The translations under genes were made by a program, and so were the position numbers. The notes under the pieces were generated by a model, which worked only from the letters and a program-made list of their open reading frames with translations, had not been told where the DNA came from and did not search any database. From NCBI RefSeq assembly GCF_020034665.1, contig NZ_JAIQDI010000001.1, positions 2,914,001 through 2,978,000 on the forward strand: a stretch of 64,000 nt of DNA, given 5' to 3'. The stretch is from Niabella beijingensis. GTDB taxonomy: Bacteria; Bacteroidota; Bacteroidia; Chitinophagales; Chitinophagaceae. Positions 1 to 8,119 of the stretch are shown piece by piece. Every line of letters starts with the position of its first letter. The first letter of the stretch is position 1.

Positions 1-434
1 CCGTTTCAGAAGCGGAGTGCCGGGAAGGAATGCTGCTGGTGGATATGAAAATGATGCTGTCGCCCCAGCAGAGCAGCCAGATGCGGGAAACCAGGGCAAA
101 AGGAAAGGGATTTTTTCTGGAGTACCCTTCCGGGCTTTCGGAGGGGCAGGAACTGCCGGACGGAAATTTTGAGATCGATATGGAACTTTCCGGCGGGGTA
201 CCCGTATCCATGAAAGTGGACATCATAAACCGTAAAGTACTGGCACGGGAAAAAGTAACCACACCTGCCGGCACATGGGAGGCCTATAAGATCAGCTACA
301 CCTCTAATATGGTGATGAACATGGGATTTTCGGTCCCCATAAAAATGCAGATGACCGAATGGTTTGTCCCCGAATTCGGATTTGTAAAATCAGCGTCCAG
401 GTTTGGAAGGACGGAGCTGCTTTCTATCGAATAA
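1..434 (+). CDS. C-terminal part of an unknown protein, possibly DUF3108/TapB-like
   Basis: The reading frame is open from the left edge (frame starting at base 3) to the TAA at 432-434, so only about the last 143 residues are seen and the true start lies outside the window. The visible part alternates short beta-strand-like stretches (ELSGGVPVSMKVDIINRKVL, TTPAGTWEAYKISYTS, MTEWFVPEFGFVKSAS). The pattern 'threonine-proline-alanine-glycine-threonine, then a Tyr-Lys-Ile strand, then a Trp-Phe-x-Pro-x-x-Gly strand' is what I associate with DUF3108/TapB-like beta-barrel proteins of Bacteroidota, usually periplasmic. No catalytic residues can be pointed to. polA follows 104 bp later on the same strand. 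The family assignment is from overall look only and is unsure; the coding call is firm. Confidence 0.6.
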   Translation, partial: VSEAECREGMLLVDMKMMLSPQQSSQMRETRAKGKGFFLEYPSGLSEGQELPDGNFEIDMELSGGVPVSMKVDIINRKVLAREKVTTPAGTWEAYKISYTSNMVMNMGFSVPIKMQMTEWFVPEFGFVKSASRFGRTELLSIE

Positions 435-437
435 ACA

Positions 438-486
438 GCAGGATACCTGCGACTGCCGGCAGGAGTTCTTTCCGGCGAAAGCCGGA
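438..486. repeat. cluster of three short hairpins upstream of polA
   Basis: Three small inverted repeats lie in a row: GCAGG-ATA-CCTGC (438-450), the self-complementary CTGCCGGCAG (453-462), and TCCGGC-GAAA-GCCGGA (471-486). There is no T-run after any of them, so they do not look like a standard terminator. The first has the same five-base stem and three-base loop layout as hairpins in the repeat array near 17 kb. Function unknown. Confidence 0.45.
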
Positions 487-538
487 GGAAATAACGTCAA
501 ATAGCCGATCTGAAACCCGAAATCCCTACCTTAGCGGT

Positions 539-3385
539 ATGGAGAAAAAGTTGTTTTTGTTAGATGCCTATGCGCTTGTCTTTCGTGCGTATTATGCGCT
601 GATCCGCAGTCCCAGAATTACCAGTAAGAACAAAAATACCAATGCCCAGTTCGGGTTTACCAATACGATTGTAGAGCTGATCACCAAACAGCAACCCACC
701 CATATGGCCGTTTGTTTTGATACGCATGAGCTGACCGAACGGCACACCGATTTTGCAGATTACAAGGCCAACCGGCAGGAAACACCGGAGGATATCCTGA
801 TCGCTGTTCCGGATATCAAGCGCATCATCAAAGGGTTTAATGTTCCTGTCATTGAGGCTCCGGGATATGAGGCAGATGATATCATCGGCACACTGAGTAA
901 AAAAGCGGCTGAAGCCGGTTATGATGTGTACATGGTCACCTCCGACAAGGACTATGGCCAGCTGGTTTCGGATAAAATAAAAATATACAAACCCGGCTAC
1001 CAGGGCGGCGATGTGGAGATCATGGGGCCGGAACAGGTTTGTGCCAAATGGAATATAAAGAATGTATCTCAGGTGATTGATGTACTGGGACTGATGGGGG
1101 ATGCCGTGGATAATATCCCCGGGATCGTCGGTGTGGGCGAAAAGACAGCAGCAAAACTGCTCGCAGAATATGAAACCCTGGAGAACGTGGTTGCCAATGC
1201 CGAAAATATAAAAGGAGCACTGGGTAAAAAAGTACAGGAAGGAAAAGAGATGGCCATTCTTTCAAAAAAACTGGCGACCATCATTACCAATGTACCTGTT
1301 GAATTTCATGAAGAGGACTTCCAGTTAAAGGACTGGAATAAGGAAGAGCTGAAAGAGGTCTTTGGAGAACTGGAGTTCCGGACCCTCGCCAAACGGTTGC
1401 TGGGTGAAGAAACTGCGGGAGCGTCGGTGTCTTCGGCAGCCTCCAAAACCCCGGCGGCGAAGGGGGTGCAGATCGATCTGTTTGGTAATGTCATCGGCGG
1501 GGCCGAGGCGGAACCACTTATTGCCGAACCGGAAGAAGAAGGAGGTAGTTCTTTTACAACGCTCAAAACGATAAAAGATCTCCATCCCGATTATAAGGCT
1601 GTTACCGGTGAAAAGGGAATAAAGGAACTGGTGGAACTCCTCCGGCCCGTGACCGAAGTGTGCTTTGATTCTGAGACCACGAATATCGATGCCAATCTTG
1701 CAGAACTGGTGGGGCTGAGCTTTTCCGTCAAAGCCGGCGAGGGGTATTATATTCCCTGCCCTTCAGACCAGGAGGCGACAAAAAAGATACTGGCATTGCT
1801 GGCGCCGTTGTTTGAGGATGAAACAAAAATATGGATCGGACAGAACCTGAAATATGACCTGCTGGTATTAAAATGGTACGGCGTGGAACCCAAAGGGACC
1901 ATCTTTGATACCATGCTGGCACACTATGTAATAGAGCCGGATGGCAAACGCAGTATGGATCAGCTCAGCGCAAAATACCTGGGATATGAGCCCATCCATA
2001 TCGAAGAGCTGATCGGCAAAAAGGGAAAGACCCAGGGAACGATGCGTGATGTGGAAATAGAAAAGATAAAGGACTATGCCGCGGAGGATGCAGATATTAC
2101 CCTGCAGTTAAAAGAAGTATTTCAGCCCATGCTGGAGAAGCGCCAGGTTCAGAAAGTTTTTGATGAAGTGGAGAACCCGCTGGTACGGGTGCTCACCGAT
2201 ATGGAATTTGAAGGCGTGCGTATTGACGAAGAATTCCTGAAGAACTATTCAAAAGAGCTGGAGAAGGATGCCGCAGCAGCAGAGAAAAAAGTATTTGAGA
2301 TCGCAGGCGTTAAATTCAACCTGGCCTCTCCAAAACAACTGGGAGAAATACTGTTTGAACGGCTGAAGCTGGACAGCAGCGCCCGGAAAACAAAGACCGG
2401 TCAGTACCAGACGGGAGAAGACGTGTTGTTAAAGCTGGCCGCCAAAGGGCATGCGATCGCTGATGAGATCATTGCCTTCCGGGAGCTGACAAAACTCCGC
2501 TCCACCTATGTGGACGCGCTGCCCCAGCTGATCAATCTGAAAACCGGAAGGGTACATACCACTTACGGACAGGCAGTAGCGGTTACCGGCCGGCTGGCGA
2601 GCAATAATCCCAACCTTCAGAATATCCCTGTAAGAACGGAGCGTGGAAAAGAGATCCGCAAGGCCTTTATCCCCCGGGACGATAACCATATCTTATTGTC
2701 TGCGGATTATTCCCAGATCGAGCTGCGCATTGTTGCGGCCATGAGCGGCGATCCCAATATGGTGAATGCCTTCAAACAGGGCACCGACATTCACACGGCA
2801 ACAGCTTCCAAAGTGTTTAATGTGGAGATGGATGCCGTGACCCGGGAAATGCGTTATAAATCAAAAAGCGTCAACTTCGGGATCATCTATGGGCAGGGCG
2901 CATTCGGACTGGCCGATAACCTGGGGATCTCCCGCACGGAGGCCAAAGGCATCATCGACAGCTATAAAAAGGAATTTTCCGGCATCCAGCGGTATATGGA
3001 TGACATGATCAATTTTGCCCGGGAACACGGGTATGTGCAAACCCTGATGGGACGCAAGCGCTGGCTGAAGGATATCAACTCCGGAAATTTTACGGTCCGC
3101 GGTTTTGCAGAGCGCAACGCGATCAATTCACCCATCCAGGGTACCGCGGCGGATATGATCAAACTGGCTATGCAGAAAGTACACAATGCTATGAAAAAGA
3201 CGGGCATGAAAAGCCGGATGATCCTTCAGGTACACGATGAATTGATCTTCGATGCACGAAAAGAGGAAGTGAACGAGCTCAAGCCATTGATCATAGAGAA
3301 CATGCAGGCGGCATTACCGCTGCCTTTTGAAGTGCCGGTGATCGCGGAATGCGGTGAAGGCAGCAACTGGCTGGAAGCACATTGA
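539..3385 (+). CDS. polA: DNA polymerase I
   Basis: This 948-residue protein has all three domains of bacterial DNA polymerase I, which removes RNA primers and fills gaps in replication and repair. The 5'-nuclease domain is first (residues about 1-300; APGYEADDIIGTL, MVTSDKDYGQLV, then the helix-hairpin-helix GDAVDNIPGIVGVGEKTA). The 3'-5' proofreading domain follows; its acidic residues are kept (CFDSETTNID and YAAEDADITLQL), so it is probably active, unlike in Taq polymerase. The polymerase domain has motif A (SADYSQIELRI), motif B (RYKSKSVNFGIIYGQG) and motif C (QVHDELIFD). The frame is open back to 359, but the family start is the ATG at 539 (MEKKLFLLDAYAL); the extension has no family similarity and overlaps the upstream gene. 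TACCTTAG at 527-534 resembles a -7 promoter box, which would give a very short leader. Confidence 0.97.
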   Translation: MEKKLFLLDAYALVFRAYYALIRSPRITSKNKNTNAQFGFTNTIVELITKQQPTHMAVCFDTHELTERHTDFADYKANRQETPEDILIAVPDIKRIIKGFNVPVIEAPGYEADDIIGTLSKKAAEAGYDVYMVTSDKDYGQLVSDKIKIYKPGYQGGDVEIMGPEQVCAKWNIKNVSQVIDVLGLMGDAVDNIPGIVGVGEKTAAKLLAEYETLENVVANAENIKGALGKKVQEGKEMAILSKKLATIITNVPVEFHEEDFQLKDWNKEELKEVFGELEFRTLAKRLLGEETAGASVSSAASKTPAAKGVQIDLFGNVIGGAEAEPLIAEPEEEGGSSFTTLKTIKDLHPDYKAVTGEKGIKELVELLRPVTEVCFDSETTNIDANLAELVGLSFSVKAGEGYYIPCPSDQEATKKILALLAPLFEDETKIWIGQNLKYDLLVLKWYGVEPKGTIFDTMLAHYVIEPDGKRSMDQLSAKYLGYEPIHIEELIGKKGKTQGTMRDVEIEKIKDYAAEDADITLQLKEVFQPMLEKRQVQKVFDEVENPLVRVLTDMEFEGVRIDEEFLKNYSKELEKDAAAAEKKVFEIAGVKFNLASPKQLGEILFERLKLDSSARKTKTGQYQTGEDVLLKLAAKGHAIADEIIAFRELTKLRSTYVDALPQLINLKTGRVHTTYGQAVAVTGRLASNNPNLQNIPVRTERGKEIRKAFIPRDDNHILLSADYSQIELRIVAAMSGDPNMVNAFKQGTDIHTATASKVFNVEMDAVTREMRYKSKSVNFGIIYGQGAFGLADNLGISRTEAKGIIDSYKKEFSGIQRYMDDMINFAREHGYVQTLMGRKRWLKDINSGNFTVRGFAERNAINSPIQGTAADMIKLAMQKVHNAMKKTGMKSRMILQVHDELIFDARKEEVNELKPLIIENMQAALPLPFEVPVIAECGEGSNWLEAH

Positions 3386-3587
3386 GATAGCTACATGGAA
3401 TACAGATATAGAAAACCAAAATTCGAGACTGGGATACTTTTTCTTAGTATAGTCTGAAGTTGAAAAGCGCATCAAAGAATATGAAAATGTCATATCTAAA
3501 AAAAAAATATTTAAAAGATAGATGTTTTTACTCTTAATATATTATATTAGCATTCTTGTTTATACTTAATCTAATAAAAAACATTTT

Positions 3588-3872
3588 ATGAAAAAACTTT
3601 TGCTTATCGGCATGCTCATCTTAGTATGCGTTACAGTTTTCCTTTCAGGGTGTCAGAAAAAAGAAGCGCCTATTGAGATTATCGCTTATGATAATCAAAA
3701 CGTGCTTAAATATTTATCTGTTACATTGAATGTTCCAGTTGGGTCAATTAAGATTGATCAACGTGCTCAAGAATTCTATGTTCCTAATACTGTTTTTAGA
3801 AGTAAAATTGCAATTATTGAGAAGGAATATTCGCTTGCCAATGCGTACAAAATAGTTTATGAAAAACAATAA
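3588..3872 (+). CDS. small AT-rich lipoprotein, unknown function
   Basis: This is a 94-residue protein with a lipoprotein signal: Lys-Lys start, hydrophobic core, then the lipobox LSGC with Cys22 as the probable lipidated residue. The mature part is only about 70 residues and has no family I recognise. Its codons and surroundings are clearly richer in A and T than polA and the later genes. It is followed 11 bp later by another exported protein on the same strand, so the two are probably co-transcribed. The 200 bp upstream are very AT-rich and hold no gene I can see. Coding is supported by the clean signal sequence and the tight pairing with the next gene. Confidence 0.7.
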   Translation: MKKLLLIGMLILVCVTVFLSGCQKKEAPIEIIAYDNQNVLKYLSVTLNVPVGSIKIDQRAQEFYVPNTVFRSKIAIIEKEYSLANAYKIVYEKQ

Positions 3873-3883
3873 ATTAAATAACT

Positions 3884-4813
3884 ATGAAAAAGATACTTGT
3901 TTTAATAATTATATTTTCACTGATGAACTCGTTAGTGTCTTTAGCTACACCAACATCAACTAGTTTTCTTATCTCCCCTTCTAACAATAATACAATTAAT
4001 GTTTCGAATTCTAATTCTACAAATATTAGAGTGGTAGTTGGATTTTCAACGCCATTGAGAACAAATGGAACAATAGAATACGCTTCTGTGTCAGCACAAG
4101 TTGTCTATTTTGCTAATGGAATTGAAGAGACGTTAGGCACAGTGTTTACGTTTAGTGATGCAGATTTTCAAAGATGGGGCGGAAGATTGACAAATAGCTA
4201 TGATGTAACAATACCTGCAGGAAAAGCAGGAGGTCAAATTAAATTAAAATATTTCTACAAATGTGATCATACTGGAGGAATACAGTCTCAGGCAACATAC
4301 TCTCCAATTATCTATACAACTACTTTAGGTGTCTTACCCCCACCAGCTACTTTTACGGAAGGAGCCTTCATAAAAAATGATGCAACAGGCGAGGTTTTTG
4401 TTGGTCTAGGAGGTACTTATAGAAGAATTGTGTCCTTAGCTAATGCGACAAATCTGACAGATTATGTATTATTTAAAAAATCCACTGCAGATGTCGCCAT
4501 GTATCATACAAATTCGAATTCCACCTTTTCTCCGATTGGTGCTGATATTGGAGTAAAGAGAATTGCTCGTAATGATTGGGGAATGATCTCCTTAGGAGAG
4601 GGCGCTGCACTTGTGAGAGATACAGACGGAAAGGTATATTTATTTGAAAAAGAGTATAATTCAAGTTCCATTCGCTGGATTGTTGATATGAATGCTTTTA
4701 ACTTCTACAAGTTCGACGAAACAAAGATCAACGGTGTGGATAATCAGTTTCTTTTTCCCGGCGGAGGATCACTTCCATATGAAAACCAAGGGCCAAATAT
4801 TACCGCGCCTTAA
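3884..4813 (+). CDS. exported protein with two surface-type repeats
   Basis: This is a 309-residue protein with an N-terminal signal peptide (cleavage probably near residue 21), then an Asn/Ser/Thr-rich, beta-rich part up to about residue 150. The C-terminal half seems to hold two related units of about 50 residues. Each begins Gly-Ala-Phe/Ala-Ile/Leu, then Asp-x-x-Gly-x-Val-Phe/Tyr, then Arg-Arg-Ile or Arg-Trp-Ile (EGAFIKNDATGEVFVG and GAALVRDTDGKVYLFE). I associate this pattern with secreted or cell-wall proteins carrying 'VYLV...GKKRWI' units; their function is unclear. It is AT-rich like its upstream partner, which suggests recent gain. A rho-independent terminator follows at 4861-4899. 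Confidence 0.72.
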   Translation: MKKILVLIIIFSLMNSLVSLATPTSTSFLISPSNNNTINVSNSNSTNIRVVVGFSTPLRTNGTIEYASVSAQVVYFANGIEETLGTVFTFSDADFQRWGGRLTNSYDVTIPAGKAGGQIKLKYFYKCDHTGGIQSQATYSPIIYTTTLGVLPPPATFTEGAFIKNDATGEVFVGLGGTYRRIVSLANATNLTDYVLFKKSTADVAMYHTNSNSTFSPIGADIGVKRIARNDWGMISLGEGAALVRDTDGKVYLFEKEYNSSSIRWIVDMNAFNFYKFDETKINGVDNQFLFPGGGSLPYENQGPNITAP

Positions 4814-4860
4814 CAATAAAAAGAGGCTTCCTGTCAGATAAAAAACAGCGAACAACGGAG

Positions 4861-4899
4861 GGCTGGATAAGGTCGGAGGTTCATATCCAGCCTTTTTTT
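4861..4899 (+). terminator. rho-independent terminator of the AT-rich gene pair
   Basis: GGCTGGATA and TATCCAGCC form a perfect nine-base stem around a 14-base loop, followed by seven T. The right arm lies inside the last codons of the oppositely oriented response-regulator gene, whose stop is at 4881-4883, so the two transcription units meet tail to tail and share this DNA. Confidence 0.75.
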
Positions 4900-5513
4900 A
4901 CGGCTACCAGTACCAGCCCGACACGGTTGCGTACTTCCAGCTTTTCCATAATGCTGGTAGCATAACTTTCCACCGTACGGGCGCTCAGGAAAACGGAGGC
5001 GGCTATTTCTTTATAGGTGGCGTCCGAGCACAGCCAGGGGATCAGCTCCCGTTCTTTGGCGCTGAGGGCCTGCTGGGTCACTTCTTTTTTAATGTAATCA
5101 CTGGCCAGTGCCTTACTCACTTTGGCATCATAAAAAATACCTTCTTTTACAATGGTATTCAGGGCATGGGCCAGGTCTTTCTGCTGAATGCTTTTTAACA
5201 GGTATCCCTTTGCGCCGGAGCGGATCATCTTTATGATCTTTTCATCATCATCCTGCATGCTCAGCGCCAGCACGATCACGTTGGGATGGTGCTCCGTAAG
5301 CCATTGGGCAACCGCATAACCATTCATTACCGGCATCTGCACATCGAGGATCACCACATCGGGAATGTTTTTGGGATGAGTGAACCGTTCCATCAGATCC
5401 GTTCCGCTGCTGCAGACATATAACACATCAAAGTTGGGGATGGAGCTGATCATGGTGGAGAGCGCCTGCGCAATAAGAATATGATCATCCACAATGACGA
5501 TGCTATGCCTCAT
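4881..5513 (-). CDS. NarL/LuxR-type response regulator
   Basis: This 210-residue regulator has a receiver domain (residues about 1-120) and a LuxR-type DNA-binding domain (about 145-210). In the receiver, the acidic pair Asp9-Asp10, the phospho-acceptor Asp57 (VILDVQMPVMNG) and the Lys of GYLLK are all present, so it should be phosphorylated. The output domain has LSAKERELIPWLCSD followed by YKEIAASVFLSARTVESYA, a standard recognition helix. It overlaps the upstream histidine kinase by 11 bp, so the two are translated together and form a two-component pair. The target genes are not shown by the sequence; four-gene operons of this layout often regulate themselves or adjacent genes. Confidence 0.93.
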   Translation of the reverse strand: MRHSIVIVDDHILIAQALSTMISSIPNFDVLYVCSSGTDLMERFTHPKNIPDVVILDVQMPVMNGYAVAQWLTEHHPNVIVLALSMQDDDEKIIKMIRSGAKGYLLKSIQQKDLAHALNTIVKEGIFYDAKVSKALASDYIKKEVTQQALSAKERELIPWLCSDATYKEIAASVFLSARTVESYATSIMEKLEVRNRVGLVLVAVKKGWI

Positions 5514-6312
5514 AATCCGGTATTTTATTTAAAGGTAATGAAATGTACAGCTGTGTTCCGTTGTTGTTCTCCCAGCGGCCGGTGGCGCCAATGCTCTGGA
5601 TCCTGCGTTCGATCGATTTTAGCCCGCTGCCGCTGCTGATGCGGTATTCGGAAACCTTCGACCAGTCGATCCCCCTTCCGTTATCTGCACAGGTGATCTG
5701 CAATATACCATCCGTTACCATGGCATAGACCTCGATGCGGCCGGCGCCGCTGTGTTTTAAACTGTTCTGGATGAATTCCTGGCAGATCCGTACAATGGAC
5801 AGATTCAGGTGTTCCGTAAGAAAATCATATGACCGGTCCGTACAGGAAAAGATCGCGTGGCAGAGCCCGCTCTCATTGATCCGCTGCATCTCCTTTTCCA
5901 GATAGTGCACAAAACTGAAGTTGGCAAAATCCTGTGTGGTCAGCATCTTGCTGATACTCCGCAGCTCGTTCAGCGACTCCTGTATGAGCGTATTCTGGGA
6001 AGAGATCTGGTGTTTGATGGCCTCCATATCGTCGGACTGCAACGTATTCTCCATTTGAAGATAGGTGAGGGTGAGCTTTTGGCCTACTGTATCGTGCAGC
6101 TCGCCGCCGATGTGCTGCATCAGTTTTTGCTGTACCTCGTGCCGGGTTTCCAGCAATTCCTGTTTATGCAGGATGGCATTGGCTTCCCGCTCTTTCTTAT
6201 AAAGGATATTACGCCGCCGGATGCTGATGATGATAAAGTATACCGCCATTACCAGCAGCAGCACGGTGAGGATGACCGACAGGAAGAATACATTTATTTC
6301 TTTTTCGCCCAT
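5503..6312 (-). CDS. HisKA_3-type sensor histidine kinase
   Basis: This 269-residue protein has one membrane helix near residues 8-30, a short coiled linker, a HisKA_3 dimerisation and phospho-acceptor segment (GGELHDTVGQ, with His73 as the likely acceptor), and a C-terminal HATPase_c domain (N box in EFIQNSLKHSGAG, G1 box DNGRGIDW, then GSGLKSIERR). It has no periplasmic or cytoplasmic sensor domain of its own. The upstream seven-helix protein overlaps it by 19 bp and could be the sensing partner; that is inference from gene order. It should phosphorylate the response regulator encoded next. Members of this family without sensor domains are common in Bacteroidota. Confidence 0.92.
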   Translation of the reverse strand: MGEKEINVFFLSVILTVLLLVMAVYFIIISIRRRNILYKKEREANAILHKQELLETRHEVQQKLMQHIGGELHDTVGQKLTLTYLQMENTLQSDDMEAIKHQISSQNTLIQESLNELRSISKMLTTQDFANFSFVHYLEKEMQRINESGLCHAIFSCTDRSYDFLTEHLNLSIVRICQEFIQNSLKHSGAGRIEVYAMVTDGILQITCADNGRGIDWSKVSEYRISSGSGLKSIERRIQSIGATGRWENNNGTQLYISLPLNKIPDYEA

Positions 6313-6932
6313 AGGATGCCAAAGATTATAATGCCGTATAAAAAATAGTTGAACGCAAAGAACAGGTAATAATAAGGATAGAACAGGCGCGGGTAGGTTT
6401 CAAACAAATAAAGCTTGGTGATATTATAAGGAAGCGTGCCCAGGTAAAAAAGCAGCAACCCTATTGAAATATACATAAACGGGTCTCTTGTTACTTCCTC
6501 TATTTTCTCGCTGTTCATCAGCTCAAACAAATAATGCAGACTGCAGGCTGAAATAAAAATCGCTTCCAGTGTGTAATTAAAGGTATTAAACTGCGTAACG
6601 CCACCTGCAAAAAATTGCAGAACGGCTATAAAAAGTACAATGCCGATAAAGCCCTTTATCAATACCCGCCAGTAAGCCAGCCCCGTTTTTTTATAAAAAA
6701 ACAAAAGCAGAAAGGTACACTGCACCGGGAGCATACAATTGTACCACATATTGGTAACGTGTACCAGGTCGGTATCCGGTAAATAAAGCCGTGCAAAATA
6801 CACCACTGTTTCTGTAATCACCACAGCCGCCAGAAAAGCCACTACAAAGCCCCCGCCCCGTTTTTTAAAAAAGAACAGTCCGGTCAGAAAGCTGATCCAT
6901 TCCAGGAAAATCAGGATGTAAAAGGAGATCAT
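6294..6932 (-). CDS. seven-helix membrane protein next to a histidine kinase
   Basis: This 212-residue protein is almost wholly hydrophobic, with about seven predicted membrane helices separated by short loops, and a Lys-rich C-terminus (FGILWAKKK) that is probably cytoplasmic. I recognise no enzyme or transporter motif. Its end overlaps the start of the histidine kinase by 19 bp, so expression is tightly coupled. Because the kinase lacks a sensor domain, this protein may sense a membrane or small-molecule signal for it, like the 7TM modules that are fused to kinases in other bacteria. That role is inferred, not shown. Confidence 0.75.
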   Translation of the reverse strand: MISFYILIFLEWISFLTGLFFFKKRGGGFVVAFLAAVVITETVVYFARLYLPDTDLVHVTNMWYNCMLPVQCTFLLLFFYKKTGLAYWRVLIKGFIGIVLFIAVLQFFAGGVTQFNTFNYTLEAIFISACSLHYLFELMNSEKIEEVTRDPFMYISIGLLLFYLGTLPYNITKLYLFETYPRLFYPYYYLFFAFNYFLYGIIIFGILWAKKK

Positions 6933-6944
6933 AAGGCCCGCCTG

Positions 6945-7655
6945 TTAATTGCCCTCCACACTGGGCGGCGGACATGCGCCTCCCTGGTTCAATCCTACCT
7001 CTACAGCAAGGGGCGGAGGCAGAAAGCCCATGGTGGTCATGGTTCTACCGTTTTGGGCAGGCGCAAACAATGTATGGGTGCGTTTGCCTTTGTCGGGGAT
7101 CTCGCCGGAGGGCAGAAAATCATGATACTCGGCTGTTCCGCGGTCCTTATAGGCCGGTACAAGAATGAGGGTGTGGCGGCCTGTATGACCGGCATAGTCG
7201 GCATTCTGCGGCTGCAGACCGGGATAGGCGGCGTCATACATCTTGATCCCGAGCTCCGAGCTGCTGACCTTTGATCCGTCCGGTTTTACCAGTTTGCCAC
7301 TCTTGATCAGCTCATCCATTGTGTAAACAAGCTTTTTGATGCTGTCCAGTGAAAAAGTGGTCAGCCGCGAATCCCAGAATGTTTTTTTTGTGCTGTCCGG
7401 ATTATTGCCCAGGTAACGGTTAAGCCCTTCCGTAATGTACCTGTATTGAAAGGCCCGGAATGTTCCCGTCATTTCCAGTGCTTTGTCGAGACGCACATAA
7501 TTAAGTTTGATGTCTTTGGGGTTTACGCTTCCTTCCGAAACAAAGAACCGGGTTTCATTGGAGCCGGCTTCCCGCAGCCTGCGGTTCTCCAGGAATAAAT
7601 AAATGATACCGGCGATCAGGATCAGAAAAAGCAGTACAGAGGGGAATCGTTTCAT
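6945..7655 (-). CDS. membrane-anchored protein of unknown function heading a two-component operon
   Basis: This 236-residue protein has an uncleaved-looking N-terminal helix (residues about 4-22, followed by ENRRLRE), then a soluble, probably periplasmic domain. The middle holds a predicted helical part (TFSLDSIKKLVYTMDELIKSG) and the C-terminal part holds HTLILVPAY and a Pro/Gly-rich tail with one Cys (GGACPPP). I do not recognise a family. It starts the operon and lies 12 bp before the seven-helix protein, so it is likely part of the same sensing unit. The 600 bp upstream hold no gene on this strand. Confidence 0.68.
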   Translation of the reverse strand: MKRFPSVLLFLILIAGIIYLFLENRRLREAGSNETRFFVSEGSVNPKDIKLNYVRLDKALEMTGTFRAFQYRYITEGLNRYLGNNPDSTKKTFWDSRLTTFSLDSIKKLVYTMDELIKSGKLVKPDGSKVSSSELGIKMYDAAYPGLQPQNADYAGHTGRHTLILVPAYKDRGTAEYHDFLPSGEIPDKGKRTHTLFAPAQNGRTMTTMGFLPPPLAVEVGLNQGGACPPPSVEGN

Positions 7656-7879
7656 AAAAATCTGTTTTAGTTGTTATCATTTGAACATGGCAGTATAAAT
7701 CTAAAATCAAATGCGCATGAATAAAAAATTAGTTTGAACCAAGTGCAGTGAAAACCCCGTTATACTCTTATTATCAACGAAATAAATGTCTTTTTTATAA
7801 AAGGGTCTAAAAATGCCCATCCGTAAAACTACGGTAATCCGCACAGGGAAAATCCCCCTAAAATAGGGTATTTATCCCA

Positions 7880-7911
7880 TTGATAAAAGGAGCTGCAACA
7901 ATGCATCTTTG
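7880..7911 (+). promoter_or_regulatory. possible promoter of the candidate small RNA
   Basis: TTG at 7880-7882 and CATCTTTG at 7904-7911 are 21 bases apart. This fits the Bacteroidota pattern TTG, 19-21 bases, TAnnTTTG with one mismatch in the -7 box. Transcription would start near 7917 and run into the terminator at 8088-8119. Confidence 0.4.
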
Positions 7912-7916
7912 TAAGG

Positions 7917-8119
7917 AGAACGAAAGGAATTGCAGGAATATACAAAAGAGCAGGAACAGCAATTTAAAAGAATACAATACAGCATAAACAATAACAGTCT
8001 ATTCATCATTCGCTGAAACGCTGCAAGAGAGTAACCTCCTGGCTTATTGGAAATTCAATCACCCGCTAAACTGTCAAAACTCCAACGGGTCATTCCGCCT
8101 TAGCGGGATGGCCTTTTTT
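7917..8119 (+). ncRNA. candidate small RNA of about 200 nt, no known family assigned
   Basis: The case rests on a promoter-like sequence upstream and a strong terminator downstream with no plus-strand gene in between; the nearest plus-strand gene upstream ends at 4813 and has its own terminator. A 28-codon frame (ATG at 7901) exists but overlaps the -7 box and looks random. The size would suit 6S RNA, but I could not trace the long closed hairpin with a central bubble that defines it. I also do not see conserved RNase P, SRP or tmRNA segments. The exact ends are guesses. Confidence 0.38.
8088..8119 (+). terminator. strong orphan rho-independent terminator
   Basis: GGTCATTCCGC (8088-8098) pairs over all eleven positions, counting two G-U pairs, with GCGGGATGGCC (8103-8113) around the loop CTTA, and six T follow at 8114-8119. 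On the minus strand there is no T-run, so it acts for plus-strand transcripts. No gene ends nearby on that strand. Confidence 0.8.

Noticed and set aside
7917..8119. 6S RNA, tmRNA, SRP RNA or RNase P RNA
   Set aside because: Size would suit 6S, but I could not trace a closed long hairpin with a central bubble, and none of the conserved segments of the other RNAs is visible.
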